In this document: positions 1 to 11,956 of the stretch, one piece after another
Layout of the letters: each line of letters begins with the position of its first letter
Position numbering within the stretch: the first letter of the stretch is position 1
NCBI GenBank assembly: GCA_021186555.1
Contig: JAJKFL010000013.1
Location: 41,975,144 to 42,039,143, forward strand
Origin: Reticulitermes speratus
Taxonomy: Eukaryota > Arthropoda > Insecta > Blattodea > Rhinotermitidae
Reading direction: 5' to 3'
Length of the DNA stretch: 64,000 nucleotides
Program-made: the position numbers and the translations under genes
The notes under the pieces: generated by a model
What the model was told of the DNA's origin: nothing
The model's database searches: none
What the model saw: the letters and a program-made list of their open reading frames with translations, nothing else

Positions 1-960
1 GCAAACAGAGTGAATTTATTGGTTTCGTGTGGTTCTTCATACATTAACTGGCCCGTCTTCGTAATGGATACAGCTGTGTGCTCAGGAAGGTAAAGAAGGA
101 GAAGCGGGCTGTCCATCAGGAAAGGTGTTGTGCTTTAGAAGCAGCCCATTCGTCCAATGATGGGCTATGCCTGCCGTATCCGGAGGTCTGTACTGCGAAT
201 AACGCACGTCGGTACATGGGTAACAAGCAAATTCACGGGGATATGGTGATTCCAATTTTCGCCCAACACATGAGTGCACTCACTACCCGAGGGATTGGAC
301 ACAGTTACTGGTGAGGGGAAAGAATGACGTAGCTGGGGGGGAGGGGGGCAGGAGGCGCGGCTGCCCGGGATTCAAAAATAAACGGCAAAGTGATATCTTA
401 AATAAAAAGTCGATTTTTCTGCCCGCAACAATTTTTAAGTTATTGAACCAAGTGATAGGAATTTAATAAGTGATGGCGATTTTTTAAATTCGTGATTTCT
501 GTTAGAGTCGACCATTACGACTGCTCGCTCCGGCCGTCAAAAACCTGGCTACAAAACTGCATCCAGCCGAAAGCGTTGGCCGGAACAGTAGATTTTCTTC
601 AACCTATAAAGTAACATACAAAAAACTGTACGTTTTTTAAATAGATAATACAATCATGTAACCGATGGTGTTCGTTTATATTAGCATTTGAATTGTTGCT
701 GTCGGTATCTGGAATCGCTCCCTGTTTAATTATTGTGTTACACAATACATTTACAGTACAGCCAGCATAGCCTTCGCAGTAGCACAAACACTTCACACAC
801 CATGAACTGAGAGCCATTTTGTTCAAATCTGTAATACACAAAGCTTGCGTAACGTTTTAAAAATGCGTTAGCATTTTTAATCTAGAAAGTCGTTACGTGA
901 TACGGGACTGTCATTCAGGAAAGGCGAAGACGCCCCCGGTCTTAACTAAGCACCAAGGTG
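1..960. other. No recognised gene
   Basis: This stretch contains CpG and only short open frames on either strand. I recognise no domain, tRNA or complete mobile element. The first 300 bases have the feel of an old repeat, but I cannot name it. Confidence 0.5.
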
Positions 961-966
961 GTGTGT

Positions 967-992
967 TGTGTGTGTGTGTGTGTGTGTGTGTG
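967..992. repeat. (TG)n microsatellite
   Basis: About 13 uninterrupted TG units. A simple repeat with no coding meaning. Confidence 0.95.
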
Positions 993-1400
993 GCGGAGGT
1001 AAAGCTCCGCACATTCTTAACCTCGGCTGTAGATAGACGTGACAGGTCAGCTTCAGGAACCAGTCGTTTTATCTCTGATGAAAGTGCTCCTAGTGCCTAT
1101 TAAATAGAAGGTTGGGTGTGTTCCAGAGCTGGTGTGAACTCTTTGGAGAAGAGAGAAATATTTCCCATGCCGTGCGTTGAAAGATTCCCTCGTCGCCCAG
1201 CCCGTAGACTAGTCACCCTACTATACTGACTGTACTTTTCTTGCCCCCAGTCATTCGGCTGAATTAAAAATCACGAACTGATTGACAATTAAGCATTATG
1301 TGTGCAAGATTTGAGGGTTCAACAGCAGTATTTTGAGGATTCACATTTTCTGGAAATGTGTCGCTGCCTGTCTGGATTAACGTTTCATGGCGTTTCGAAG

Positions 1401-1473
1401 GTACGTAGTGCTTTTTTTTATCTTCGACAGTTGAGGGGACCCCTAAAGCCCCGAAGATGAAGGCACTACGTTC
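1401..1473. repeat. Short inverted repeat (hairpin)
   Basis: The arm at 1401-1426 (starting GTACGTAGTGC) is repeated in reverse complement at about 1452-1473, with a loop of about 25 bases. The left arm is a few T longer. It could be a small fold-back element or chance structure. The flanking 993-1640 shows nothing else. Confidence 0.5.
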
Positions 1474-1639
1474 CTACGGAAAGAGGGTGGGCGTTATCTC
1501 ACCGACTCATTTCCACATACCAAAAGACTTGAAACCTCAATTATTATGGACATTTCACAGCTTACAATTAGCCATAAACACAATACAGGAATGTTTGCTA
1601 GAATTTATAAGCGTGAAATATTTACGTCCCCGAATAGGA

Positions 1640-2028
1640 TCTATATCTGCACTTTGGCGTAGTAGTGGTGGGGCCTGTGGGGCCAAATAATCCTGAGAAC
1701 TATGCCGTCGGTACTATCGCTACGGGGCGGGCCTCCCATGCCGAAAGGGGAAAAGGTGATGACCCAGACAAAAGCGGATACCCTGATCTTCCAGGCTGGG
1801 TTTGGACGTGGGGTGGAACACTCAATCCCTAAACATTTTAATTGTCGAGAAGCTTCTAACAATTGCGGTCGGAAGGAAACAGCTACGACGACCCAGCAAG
1901 ACTAAGACTCTCTGAAGTTAATGAGCTAAAAATTGGAGGCGAAACTCGAAGGATCAGTACCAATGAAAGACAATAGTAGAAGAGATCAAGGTGGACTGTA
2001 GCGCCAATAAAGGAAGAAGAAGAAGAAA
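1640..2028 (+). mobile_element. Probable retroelement 3' end with (GAA)n tail
   Basis: A GC-richer stretch carries a degraded open frame (1702-1905) whose Gly/Pro-rich start resembles repeats I associate with insect retroelements. It ends in a GGAAGAAGAAGAAGAAA tail at 2012-2028. A tail of this kind on an otherwise non-repetitive segment suggests target-primed integration on the plus strand. The R1-like fragment at 49992-50440 has a similar tail on the other strand. I see no reverse-transcriptase motif and cannot assign a family. Confidence 0.35.
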
Positions 2029-3266
2029 CATATACCTTCCATATTAGATTGACCGGATCCGTGTAAATGACTGATGTAGCTCACATTTTTTTTTTTTACA
2101 TATATGTGGATTTTGCAACGACGCCTTCGGCAGCTGAAACTACATGGCAGGTGTGGTCACAACGCGACTTGCGCAAGTCAATGGTGCGACGCGCGCAATT
2201 TGCCCGTAAAAAAGTAATATTCACGTAGTTGATATGCACAGAATGCTGACCATGAAAGGCGTTTTAAAAAGATTTTCTAGAGAAAGGAATGGTCAACTTC
2301 ACGCCTTGGCCTCCTAAATCTCAAGAGTAAAGCCTCCGGTACCCACTGGACAGGATTCTAATTGGGTTACAGAATCGATCTGAACACTTCGGAGAATCGA
2401 AAAATCTGTTGTTCTTGCCGGTAGTCGAATATACGTATTTTTAGCTGTTTCCCAGTTCGTAGCTTGGCCACTAAACTGACTGACATTCCAGCTCCACCCT
2501 CGACTTCACTGTACTGCGCCTAGCTATGGGAACTTCAATCTAGCAGGAGTAAATTTCTGAGATGTGGTGCAGTGAAACCTGATGGAAAGATACCGAAGTT
2601 TCGAATGAATTTTCAGTGAAGTTGTGTAACGGAAAGGGGCCGAGTACGCTGAATATGGCGGCAGCAGTTTACTCCGAAACTTCGTAAGATTTCTACCAGA
2701 CTACATAAAGACACATCCCAGCAGACAGTATTCTTCACCCGGTGTTACTGAATATTGTCAAGTACTTTAAGATGGCAGATCAAAGCAAATCCCATTTCGA
2801 TGTGAGGGCTCACAAACATTTGTTACTGTGTGTTGGATAGTGGAGAGAGGGGTTCGGAAGTTGTGCCCCACTCTGAGGCCCTTATCGTCCTTAATTCCCT
2901 TCTAGATATTATGAAATCAATGCGGGTATCATCTCCAAAAACATCAATGCGTAGGCTATTGATGACATTAAACGACACGATAGGCCTACAGACTGAGCTA
3001 CAGATAGTGTCGTAAAGTACCCCATAATAAATAAATACTACATAGTTTATGCAGTTGAAAAAGCGCCATTAATAACAAACCGTAAATAATATCTCAATAC
3101 CTCCATTAAATACAGGCCACGACGGCTTGGTTCCTGAATTCTGCGTTCAAAATCGTGTCGTCGTTCCACACTGTATATCTTACTCGCTTGAAAATCGTTG
3201 TTAAAGCAGCCAAGAAAGAAAGGTTACGGTTAGTAAACAAGCAAAATTCTGCATGTTACAGTAAGG
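2029..3266. other. No recognised gene; one weak inverted repeat
   Basis: No coding feature. A weak fold-back is visible with arms at about 2580-2603 and 2675-2699 sharing CGAAGTTTCG, and a loop of about 71 bases. Otherwise nothing can be named. Confidence 0.5.
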
Positions 3267-3407
3267 CAGAGGTGGCCAAACAGTCGATCGCCGCCAGTAG
3301 TTTGGTCGATGGCGGCCGCTTTTTGGTCCCTATCAAAATTTATTTGCCGCCTCAGTACGGTCAATAAATCTTCGTTAATCAGAAGTTTTTGGATCAATCT
3401 ACCTCTG
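3267..3407. mobile_element. Possible hAT-like miniature element
   Basis: The left end begins CAGAGGTGGCCAAAC. The right end, in reverse complement, begins CAGAGGTAGATTGATCC. Ends beginning CAGAGG followed by TGG are typical of non-autonomous hAT elements. The 8-base flanks do not match, so there is no target-site duplication to confirm it. Internally a GC-rich box (GTCGATCGCCGCC and GTCGATGGCGGCC) occurs twice. Confidence 0.3.
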
Positions 3408-3830
3408 CAAAGAAGCCTTTGCCCAGATGAATATAATTAAAACAAGATGCGGAAGCCGTCTGACCGATGAGCATTTAAATACTGCTTTTATTTGTGCCTA
3501 AGTAATTACGAACTCTAAGCAGTGTCATGCATCAACTTCGCAACAGGAAGGTACATGACAAAGAGTTTTTAATTATGGTAAATTGTTTAACTTGTAAAGA
3601 TCAATTTTTAATAAATGAAACAATTGTACTTTTATATGTTTGATGTTATTATGCTACTTTGCATGTCTTTTCCAAGTTGATCTAATATTAATACATGATG
3701 TCCTATGGCAGATCGCAAAAGATTTTCTGTCTTTAGAGTAGATCACTGAGTCCAAAAGTCTGGCCACTTATGCAGTACAGAGTCTCATAAGCGAATTTAA
3801 AGGAGTCTTCCTATAGCGCTGTGTCTACCT

Positions 3831-3919
3831 GGCTGGAGCGCGCGTGCAAGCCATGGTGTATGCTGGAGCTCACCTGCAAGCCATGGTGTATGCTGGAGCT
3901 CACCTGCAAGCCATGGTGT
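3831..3919. repeat. 30-bp tandem repeat, about 3 copies
   Basis: A 30-base unit starting TGCAAGCCATGGTGTATGCT occurs at 3845-3874 and 3875-3904, with partial copies before (3831-3844) and after (3905-3919). Because 30 is divisible by 3, one frame reads as a 10-residue peptide repeat (CKPWCMLELT). There is no other sign that it is translated. Confidence 0.9.
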
Positions 3920-4214
3920 GTTGATGATCAGCGCGGCGGTATTACTGATTGCTCACGCGGTTCGTGGCGGCGAATCTGCTGCTGTCCGAAGATCTTATGC
4001 AAGATGCAGCAGATTCCGCAATATCCACCGCCCTCGTTAGCTATTCCTTTTCTGTTACCCCCTCCTCACTTCCGAAAATTAAAGCGCTACTCAACTACTT
4101 GCACGCAGGCCAGTTTATTTAACTATTGTTAACTAAACTGCGAATCTGGAGGTGGCGTAATATTGAACTTATTTTACTTTCTTTTGGTTATCTCATAACC
4201 TTGTGTCAGATTAA

Positions 4215-4233
4215 GGTGATAAGTCGCCGAAAC
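4215..4233 (+). other. Stem plus GAAAC motif (decayed ribozyme-like core)
   Basis: A 5-bp stem (GGTGA / TCGCC) is followed directly by GAAAC, as in the right half of a hammerhead core. The CTGATGA half that should precede it is not present. It resembles the better motif at 49250-49276. Low confidence. Confidence 0.2.
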
Positions 4234-4258
4234 ATGTAGTCACCTGTGATTGTTATGA

Positions 4259-4288
4259 TTAATAATAATAGTAATAATAATAATAATC
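4259..4288. repeat. (AAT)n microsatellite
   Basis: AAT trinucleotides with one interruption. Confidence 0.9.
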
Positions 4289-4322
4289 TATGTAGACGAG
4301 TGAAACGAATTACAGAAACTAT

Positions 4323-4640
4323 GTAGCATTACAGGGGCACGCGGTGGCGCAGTTGGTTGAGGTACTGCGCTACAAACCGGAACGTCGCGGGTTCGATTCC
4401 CGATGGAATTTTTCATTGACATAATCGTTTCGGTCGCACTATGGCCCTGGGGTCGACTCAGCCTCTAACAGAAATGAGTACCAGGAATCTTTCCTGGGGG
4501 GGGGGGGGGGTAAAGGCGGCCGGTGCGTAGGGCTGACAACCTACGATTTTCTAAAAACCTGGGAGCCTCAACCTCCCGGAGCCCTAAGGGCCTGCCAAGG
4601 CCTGTAATGGGATTACTTGACCTTTTTAAGTAGCATTACA
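4323..4640 (+). mobile_element. tRNA-derived SINE with 11-bp target-site duplication
   Basis: GTAGCATTACA at 4323-4333 is repeated exactly at 4630-4640, so the insert is 4334-4629. The 5' end is tRNA-like, with an A-box around GGCGCAGTTGGTTGAG and a B-box GGTTCGATTCCC (about 4390-4401), the internal RNA polymerase III promoter elements. The tRNA-unrelated body contains a G-run (about 4496-4510) and ends in CCTTTTTAA. The perfect duplication and intact CpGs suggest a recent insertion. A decayed relative lies at 37423-37680. It was mobilised in trans by a LINE, which I cannot identify. Confidence 0.85.
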
Positions 4641-5590
4641 AATGTTAACATTATTTCAGATAAAACCTAAACACACCCATGAAACATATTCTTACTGATA
4701 ATGACATGACGTTGGTGTAACCGATCACACCATTTTGCCGCTCTAATCTGTCGACCCTTTCATTATAAATTGCTGTACATTTCACGTGTGACTGGCCTCG
4801 CGGTGTTGTATTCATGAAACCATAACTCAGTTAACAAAGGATGTCCTTCTTCCATACTTGGGACAATGTTTTACGACGCACAATAAAGGATGAACACGCG
4901 CGCTCTCAGGATGAGCATATCGCCGCAGCCTTGTCTGCATAAGGCCGTCCATTAGAAAAGGTTACAACAGTATTCATCGGATTTATTATTTTGCTGACGG
5001 GTACTATGTTTAAAAAATTACTATGGACCGGCTTCCAATATGAACTGATTACCACGTGTCACAAACATATAACATATTAAATAACACGTGATGTAACACG
5101 TCTACGCTATGAAACTTTTTACGTAATGCATGTTGTTTCAATGGAAACTGTTTTCTCCAGTGTCGAGTTTTCGTGATACTTTTGGTTCTAGATAAGACAG
5201 AAATAACTGCAGACAGGAAGCAATCCTTGGCCCACAGTTTAGAATGCTGGCTTACAGTGCTTCAATACCAATGGAAGACGCACGCCTAACTTTCGAAGCT
5301 AACTGGTTTCAGCAGGTAACCACAATGTTTCTCCTAAGTTTCGTATTTTATTGATTTCATGGGTCCGCTATGCAATACATTTTTAAAAATGTTCGCCCTA
5401 ACTTGACCGTCCTGTTTAAATGAAGCCGGAGTGAAACTTTTGAAAGCTAGGTTTTGACTTAGGATTTTGTCTTCGGTTTATCTGCAAGCCCACATGCTTC
5501 TCCTGTCTGTGGCTATGTAATTTTTGTATCATAATTATGGGGCCCAAAACACCATATCATGTTGTGAGATGGGAGCAACATAAGTGCCAC
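4641..5590. other. No recognised gene
   Basis: CpG-containing sequence without a long frame or recognisable repeat. A few CACGTG hexamers occur near 5050-5090 without further context. Confidence 0.5.
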
Positions 5591-5593
5591 TCA

Positions 5594-5935
5594 GTGCCGA
5601 TGAGAGGGGGGTGAAGCCGGTAAAATTTACCGGGGCCCGGCTCTCTGGAAGGGGACCGGGGGCCCGACTATGTTGCATATGTTTTTGTCTTTCTCGGTAA
5701 TATCAGATGTAATAGGTGGTGATTTGTCGTGTTGATGGCACTTGCGGCCATCTTTCGTACGACGCTGTCTGCTTTGTTTCCTTACTTTTCCCCTGTCGGT
5801 CCGCTCTTACTGGGCTGCCCGAAAAATTTTTCTTCTGGGGCCAGAACCCACCCTTGGCGGCCTTGGTGCCATTTCCAAAATCGAATAACCATAGAGAAGG
5901 GGTGCTCAAATTTTTCGCTGGCGTACCATTAAATT
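5594..5935. mobile_element. Possible hAT (ZMYM-type) element end
   Basis: The segment begins CAGTGCCGATGAGAGG and runs into a GC-rich block with repeated GGGGCCCGG motifs, the look of ends of the hAT elements that carry ZMYM-type transposases. The nearby hAT at 21917 also begins CAGTGCCG. No matching second end and no transposase motif were found, so this may be a solo fragment. Confidence 0.25.
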
Positions 5936-7136
5936 AAATTTAACAATTTCTATACAACACCATTATTTTTTGTATTGAAATATAAAGGCTGAAATTGGAA
6001 AGACTGGCTGACAGCGGGAATGAGTTACATAATGTTAATAGCATTGCTGCCCGTTAGCATATACGTGTGCGTTATGTGTTATTTATTTTTGTAGGTTTTC
6101 ATCCTTTTTTATATTTCAATTTTTTATTAAGGCCGCTTACCAGTAAACAGTGCTTGGCGTATCATTATTGGTACACTTATCACAGTTTGAGAAGCCATGC
6201 CATAGGGGTTATACTAGGCTAACTATAGTAGTCTAAATTCCTAATAGAACTAGCAAGTTTGTGAAAAATGTTTGTAATGATAAATCTCAGTATTGTTATA
6301 ATTCTTGTGATCTTGCAATGTACAATTAACAAGGAAGAACAGCTGGTGTAAACTGTGAGCTGTAGATTCAGGATCCTTCTACTATTCCTCATGCTGTACC
6401 GACAGAGATATTTCTTCCATTTTATCGCTACGAAAATTGCGCTGTGTTCCCGTGAATTTGAGTCGAGTCCTTCTAACCCCTCCCAGCAATTGTACAATTA
6501 GTACAGCACGAATAAAAGGACTTAGTTTTCGTCGATTTCTTGAAATAATAGATTTCGGGTAGATATCAAGTACGAAGGGTAAGTGGCAAGTAGGTCGGGC
6601 GAGGAGTCTTTTAGCGACATCTTTTGATGTGACGTAGTTTGTACTTCGCATTCTTCACTACAGATGGAAAAAAATGCAGTGAACCAATCAACAGGGTTGC
6701 ATTAATTTCGGCATGTAACGTATTTTTAATGGCGACGTGTGAGAGTAAGGTGTTTAAGCGTCATAGTGCACCCCCCCCCCCCCAAATCCCTGCGTGCTTT
6801 ATTGTATATTCAGCAGGTTTACGTTTAAAAGGTAAGAGAATTTTATCGTTATATCATATGTATAAAGTTGTCATTTATAATTGTTTTTCTAAAATCATAT
6901 GACCGTACAAGTTTTTGGAGATCATTGTCTCTGAATAATTAAAAGTCGAACTTGGTTACAACGTCATGAAAAGGACTGAATATATACGAGTTTTGTTCTA
7001 ACAGAGGATTTAATTGTTACCACAGAATATCTGACGCTATAGACGAGATGTCTCTTAAACCGACTTCGTTATAACCCGGTTCGACTGTATTTTGTTGACA
7101 ATGTTTCATGAATAATGACATCTTCGAAGGTCAAAT
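5936..7136. other. No recognised gene; poly-C run
   Basis: No supported coding region. A C-run lies at about 6771-6783. The sequence just upstream of 7137 would be the promoter or 5' leader of the THAP remnant, but I see no clear TATA box. Confidence 0.45.
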
Positions 7137-8010
7137 ATGAGTCGAAAGCAGTACTGCTGCGTGAAAGACTGCGAAGGTAGCAGTAACAATGAAAATTTGA
7201 AACTCTAAAGGTTTCCAAGGGATCCCATACGGTACGTATGATGATTTACGTTAACGCTATGCAAAGAATTCAGCTCTCTATTCATAGAACAAACAGTTTA
7301 TTTGGAATTAAATGAAAGTATACTGTTATTTAACTTTTTTTAATTCTGTGAATACCTAATGACTGATTCCTTAATCTCTCTTGCTTTATATAATTTCTTT
7401 TGTTGAACTGACTGAAGAATGTGTGTAATTGACTACATACACTGCAGTCAACATGATTCACTGCCAGTAATTTGAATCACAAATCAACTAGCATGGTAAA
7501 TACAAGGTAGGATTCAAGCCAATGACTGACACTGTACTTATATTCTGTGCTCTCGTTTTTATACAGGGCTCAGCTGTGGACAGACAGTCTGGGTGTGCCA
7601 TGTAGTGCACAGACTCTAAACATCCTGAGCCAAAAGTTGTGTGCAGCCAGCATTTTTCTGAATCTGATTTTACATTCTCCTGACTGTATACGTCTGAACA
7701 GAATGATAATTCATGCTTTCTGTGCTTCATCCTCGCACTCACATTCAGCACCACAACCTGTATAACCTACCTTCTGACATAGAGTCAGTTGAATTGTAGG
7801 TGAAAGATGCTATAAAGAATGGCATTGACTTTGACTGGATTAGGTCAGTAGGTTGTTCTCTTCACTATCAAGGAATAGAGGATGGAATTGTGAGATGTGT
7901 CACAAGGATTTCAGTTTCTTCGTGGTGTAAGTGAAATAATCACTCAATGAATGAAGCTAGTAGGCACAAGGCCATAAAGAGGAAGTTCCAGATTTTTATC
8001 ACACCAGTGG
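7137..8010 (+). pseudogene. THAP-domain gene remnant (two exons)
   Basis: THAP domains are C2CH zinc fingers that bind DNA, found in transcription regulators and P-element-type transposases. The ATG at 7137 starts MSRKQYCCVKDC, giving the first Cys pair, followed after a stop codon (TAA at 7206-7208) by RFPRDPIR, the usual RFP box. A donor follows (ACG|GTACGT, intron from 7232) and an acceptor TTTTTATACAG ends at 7566. Joining them restores an Arg codon and continues LWTDSLGV. About 7615-7625 the frame shifts. The other frame then gives VVCSQHFSESDF, the C-x2-H half of the finger. A further frame (about 7799-8009) reads VKDAIKNGIDFDWIRSVG with a stop at the TGA after SWCK. With a stop and a frameshift inside the domain, it is not functional as read. 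Its exact subfamily is unknown. Confidence 0.65.
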
Positions 8011-9202
8011 GTCAGCATTAAAGTAATGGCTCTTACTTCATGTAGTAACCACATTGATACACAGGAGTTGCAAGGGTTTGTAATGTACAGCATGAGAACA
8101 GCTTTATAGTTAACTTTTTGAGAACTATTATCGAACTACTGTTGTGAGTGTTTGTAAGCGTAATGAGCATTACTTTTTAGCTGACCTTACCACTGTTCAG
8201 ACCTTCTGTTCCAGCCATCAGTCTCTGTGTATATACATATAAATATGCTGAAAATGAGAAGGCTTCATGTAATGATGGTCAAACAGAGTCATGGGCATAG
8301 TTCAATTATGCACATTAGTGCCATGTACAGTTGAACACAGCCTCTAATATGAGTAATGAGATAATTACTATTTTATATGAAATCAAGTTTGGTGCATCTG
8401 TCTCCTTATTAGTGTTTCTGCAGTGTACTGTGAAAAAAAAAGGTGGCTGTCAGTGACATTGGTCTGCCAGTGTACAGTGACTGAATTCATTGTGAAGTAA
8501 AAACAGCCCAAGTACTGTGACTGTTATGTGTATGCATTGATTGGTGCCACCAATATCAGAAAGTGGGTGACATGAAATAGAGATGAACACGAATGACTAT
8601 TATATATATATATATATGAACATGTCAAAACATGATGCGTGCTGCAAATACAGTGATTCATTTTATCATGGCTAATGATGATGAAAGCTTCAATCAAGAA
8701 ATGAAGTGACAGCCTGGAGTGGCTTGTCATGCTGTCTCCAAACAAGAAGGCTGGAACTGTACTGTTGGCCAACAGGGTTATGGAATTCTGTGGATTGTAT
8801 ATTGGTTGATTTTTGGCCTAAAGTGGGAACCTTAAGCACAGCTTTCTTTGCTGATATGCTGTACAAACTGTGGTGTCCACTTAATGAAAAATACCTATTG
8901 AAACAGACTTATATTTCTACACAACCTCACAGCCCCACTTAATTGCACTTAATGTGCTCACGACATTTTGTATGACCTGTACCACTGTTACATTATCATT
9001 TATTCTTCAGTGTATAAATATATTTCTGGGATTTGTTGTTTCTATTGTACTGTAATTTTTTTGTGTTGTGCATTGACATTAACAATGGTGCAGTTCTGGT
9101 CTGTAAATTTGTAACCACTCTGTGCCCTGAAGGAAATGCCACTCCTAGAAATTAGATTAAGTTTGATATATTCATAGTTATTACATTTGTAGAAACAAAT
9201 AT
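8011..9202. other. No recognised gene; TG-rich, with a (TA)n run
   Basis: A CpG-poor, T/G-rich stretch downstream of the THAP remnant. A (TA)n run is at about 8599-8617. It may be 3' untranslated or intronic sequence. Confidence 0.4.
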
Positions 9203-9256
9203 TAATAAATATAAATAAATAAATATATAAATATTTTGAGGTGTGTGTGTGTGGTT
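9203..9256 (+). terminator. Candidate poly(A) signal region
   Basis: Several overlapping AATAAA hexamers at about 9203-9222 are followed at 9241-9256 by a GT-rich tract, the usual order of a cleavage and polyadenylation site. It lies about 1.2 kb downstream of the THAP remnant on the same strand. AT-rich DNA gives such hexamers by chance, so this is suggestive only. Confidence 0.3.
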
Positions 9257-10014
9257 TTTTAACATAATATTATTTAAGTAGAACTTCACATTCAACACAT
9301 ATTGTGTTTGCCAGTAAATTTAGAATATTGTGTATGCTGTGAAAAATTTATTATGTTTGGTGGTAAATGTAGTTGTTATATTTGTTTCGTTTGTGTGTTG
9401 AGCATTGCGTATAACATGAGCAGTTGTGTTCACTGTAAATCCATATGCCTATGTAGAAATTCCAACATTTTGCATTTCAGATGGCTTAGAGCTTTTAATT
9501 TTGTTACATCTTTTTACTTTCTTGTTTCATTGGAGGAATTAAAGTAACTGTAGCACAGAATTGTTGCACAGCACTGTGGCATTAAATACTGTGTTGGTAA
9601 TGGACATAATTTGGTGCTTGTAATTCAGTTTTCCCAGCATGAAACATCCACACTTTTGTCATTTATATTTCTAGGCTCTTTACTGTAGGTTTTTCACAGT
9701 GATGAAGAAACATAGTGTAGTCTAGGTTAGGATACCATGTGGTCTGTGTAACTGTTTCAGAGGAATATACTGCTTGTGTCTTTAGGAGGCTATCTAAAGA
9801 TGGAGGCAGTTTGTTTCTTTGGGCACATACATACATACATATACATTTCATGGATCCAACATCCATCCTATGACGGTTGAATATGAAACATATCAAGCTA
9901 ATATTGGTTGCATTAAACAACTTTGTCATCAGTCACAAATTAATCAACAACAGGTTTCACAAAATACCATTACAATAATGACAAATGAGTACAATATGTA
10001 ATACTTTGAATATA
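9257..10014. repeat. Unassigned; includes (CATA)n repeat copy
   Basis: No gene seen. At about 9822-9875 a (CATA)n run is joined to a segment (GGATCCAACATCCATCC) that recurs in reverse orientation at about 31777-31830, so the two are copies of one dispersed repeat. Confidence 0.5.
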
Positions 10015-11235
10015 TGATATATAATGGTTGATTTTAGATATGGTTATGTAGTAAAAGATCTTCAAATAATTTATCAGAATAACACATTCAAAGATTTCAA
10101 GTGTAACTGGATAATGGTCAGTTCATGTGATAAAAATTCTTCTACAGAACAAAATGCATGAGTAAGAAGATACTTTCTCAAAGCTGACTTAAAAATCAAT
10201 GTATAATTTTGGAGTTATAATATATTTGAAGGTAGACTGTTAAATATTTTTATAGAGGAATAAGTAACAACTTTTTGAATGGAAGGAAGTTTTACTGAGG
10301 GTATGTGTAATTGATTTTTGCACCTTGTATTAATACAATGTACAGAAGAATCAGTTTGAAATTCATCCAGATTGTTAACAACAAACATCATCAAGGAGAA
10401 AATAATATAGACTTAGAACAGGTAATATTTCAAGTTTTTTAAACCAATTTCTACATGAGCACCTTGAACCTTTTCCCAACATAATTCTTATTATCCTTTT
10501 TTGAATTAAGAATACCTTATGCATAGTAGTTGAATTTCCCCAAAATATTTTACCATATTTTATCAAAGAGTGAAAATGAGTGAAGTATAAGATCCTCATT
10601 GTCTCTATATTTAGAATTAGAGATAATCTTCTGATTGCAAATACACGGTGCTCAGCTTATTTAGTTAATAGTTTATATGAGTCTTCCATGTAAGTTGACT
10701 AATTGTAAACCTAGAAATTTTGTAGTATTTGTTTCAACAAGAGTTTGGTCAGCATAGATTAAGTTTATTGGATATTGGGAAAATTTAATGGGTGAAAGTT
10801 TTAATAAGTTTGTTTTTTCTGCATTTAATACTGATTTGTCTGAAACCATTTGGATACATGAGTTAAAACAGAATTAAACTTTTGATTAAGTTCATCATAA
10901 TCTCTATTATAGGCAAATATACTAGTGTCATCAGCAAACATTATTACAACGGAGTCTACATCAATTGAACCTGGAAAATAATTGATGTAAGTATTAAACA
11001 GCAGCGGACCCAAAACTATGCCATGAGGAGCCCCATATCTAACAGTTTCACATTTGGATAGTAGCTACAAGTACCTTTTTCCTGTTAAATAGATACAATT
11101 TAAACAAATTTGAAATTGTACCCCTAACACCATAAAATTGTACTTTGTGTAACAGAAGTTGATGGTTTACACAATCAAAAGCTTTTGTAGGGTCGCAGAA
11201 AACACCTGTTAGGTATCTTTTCATATTCCAAGGAT
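10015..11235 (-). pseudogene. Non-LTR retrotransposon RT fossil, 5'-truncated
   Basis: Read on the minus strand, the segment runs from reverse-transcriptase motif A (GVFCDPTKAFDCVNH, near 11210-11165) through GPLLFNTYIN (about 11010) to the catalytic FADD box (10927-10938). It continues to a thumb or C-terminal part, HSLIKYGKIFWGN (near 10560), and the C-terminus KSALRKYLL (near 10175). Stops and frameshifts break it into at least four pieces. The finger domain, endonuclease and first ORF are missing, the usual result of incomplete reverse transcription. A different copy of this clade gives the C-terminus at 49375-49680. Confidence 0.85.
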
Positions 11236-11956
11236 TAAAAATAGTTTATGTTAATTTATACGTAGCATTGTCTGTTGATACACCATGTATGTATGTATGT
11301 ATGTATGTAATTATCCAAGCCCAACACATAAACAATAAGAAATATAACACTTTCTATACAAGAAAATGACGAATGTACACTCCTCATGGAAACGACTGTA
11401 GGGAATATTGCAATATGAAGGAAATGAGATGTCAATTCCTCTTGTGAAATGAAATGAAAATTTGTATTTAATACTGAAAAGAAATCTTTTTCTGTAGAAA
11501 TAAAGGAATCGTAGCGGACTGTATTGCCGACTGTGACTGGCGTCTCATGCGCATAGTTCTTAAAGTTACCGGTAGAGGCACGGTTTGACAACGTTCCACC
11601 TGCGTCGCAAAAATGGTTGGCAGCACCGTCGGTCGTGTTTCGACGGATGAGCATTTACCTGCCTATCGTAAATCTAATCCATGTCGAAAGCTATGTATCG
11701 ATTCGGGAGTTGGTCTTGATTTAATTACTGATTTCTTGTCTATGGATATTTAATTTTTGTATGGTAACTATCCAGTCCAAAACATAAAAAATAAAAATAT
11801 TAACAAATAAAATTCCTGTACAGAAACAAACAGAAGTTTAGAGCATGTGTAAGAAGGACGCTTTTGCATCCACCATGTACGAGACGGATTCCATGAAAAG
11901 TATAACTGGTTTGATTTCACCACTTCGTAACGAATATTCTGTGACTTTTTTATACC
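11236..11956. repeat. Unassigned, with (GTAT)n
   Basis: A (GTAT)n run at about 11286-11309. Several minus-strand frames cross this stretch, but none has a recognisable domain. CpG density rises from about 11500. Confidence 0.5.

Noticed and set aside
3821..4132. Cys-rich repeat protein
   Set aside because: The peptide repeat is a by-product of a 30-bp DNA tandem repeat and runs on into low-complexity sequence with no supporting signal.
11256..11654. 132-codon minus-strand frame
   Set aside because: The C-terminal part is a (GTAT)n microsatellite. No domain recognised.
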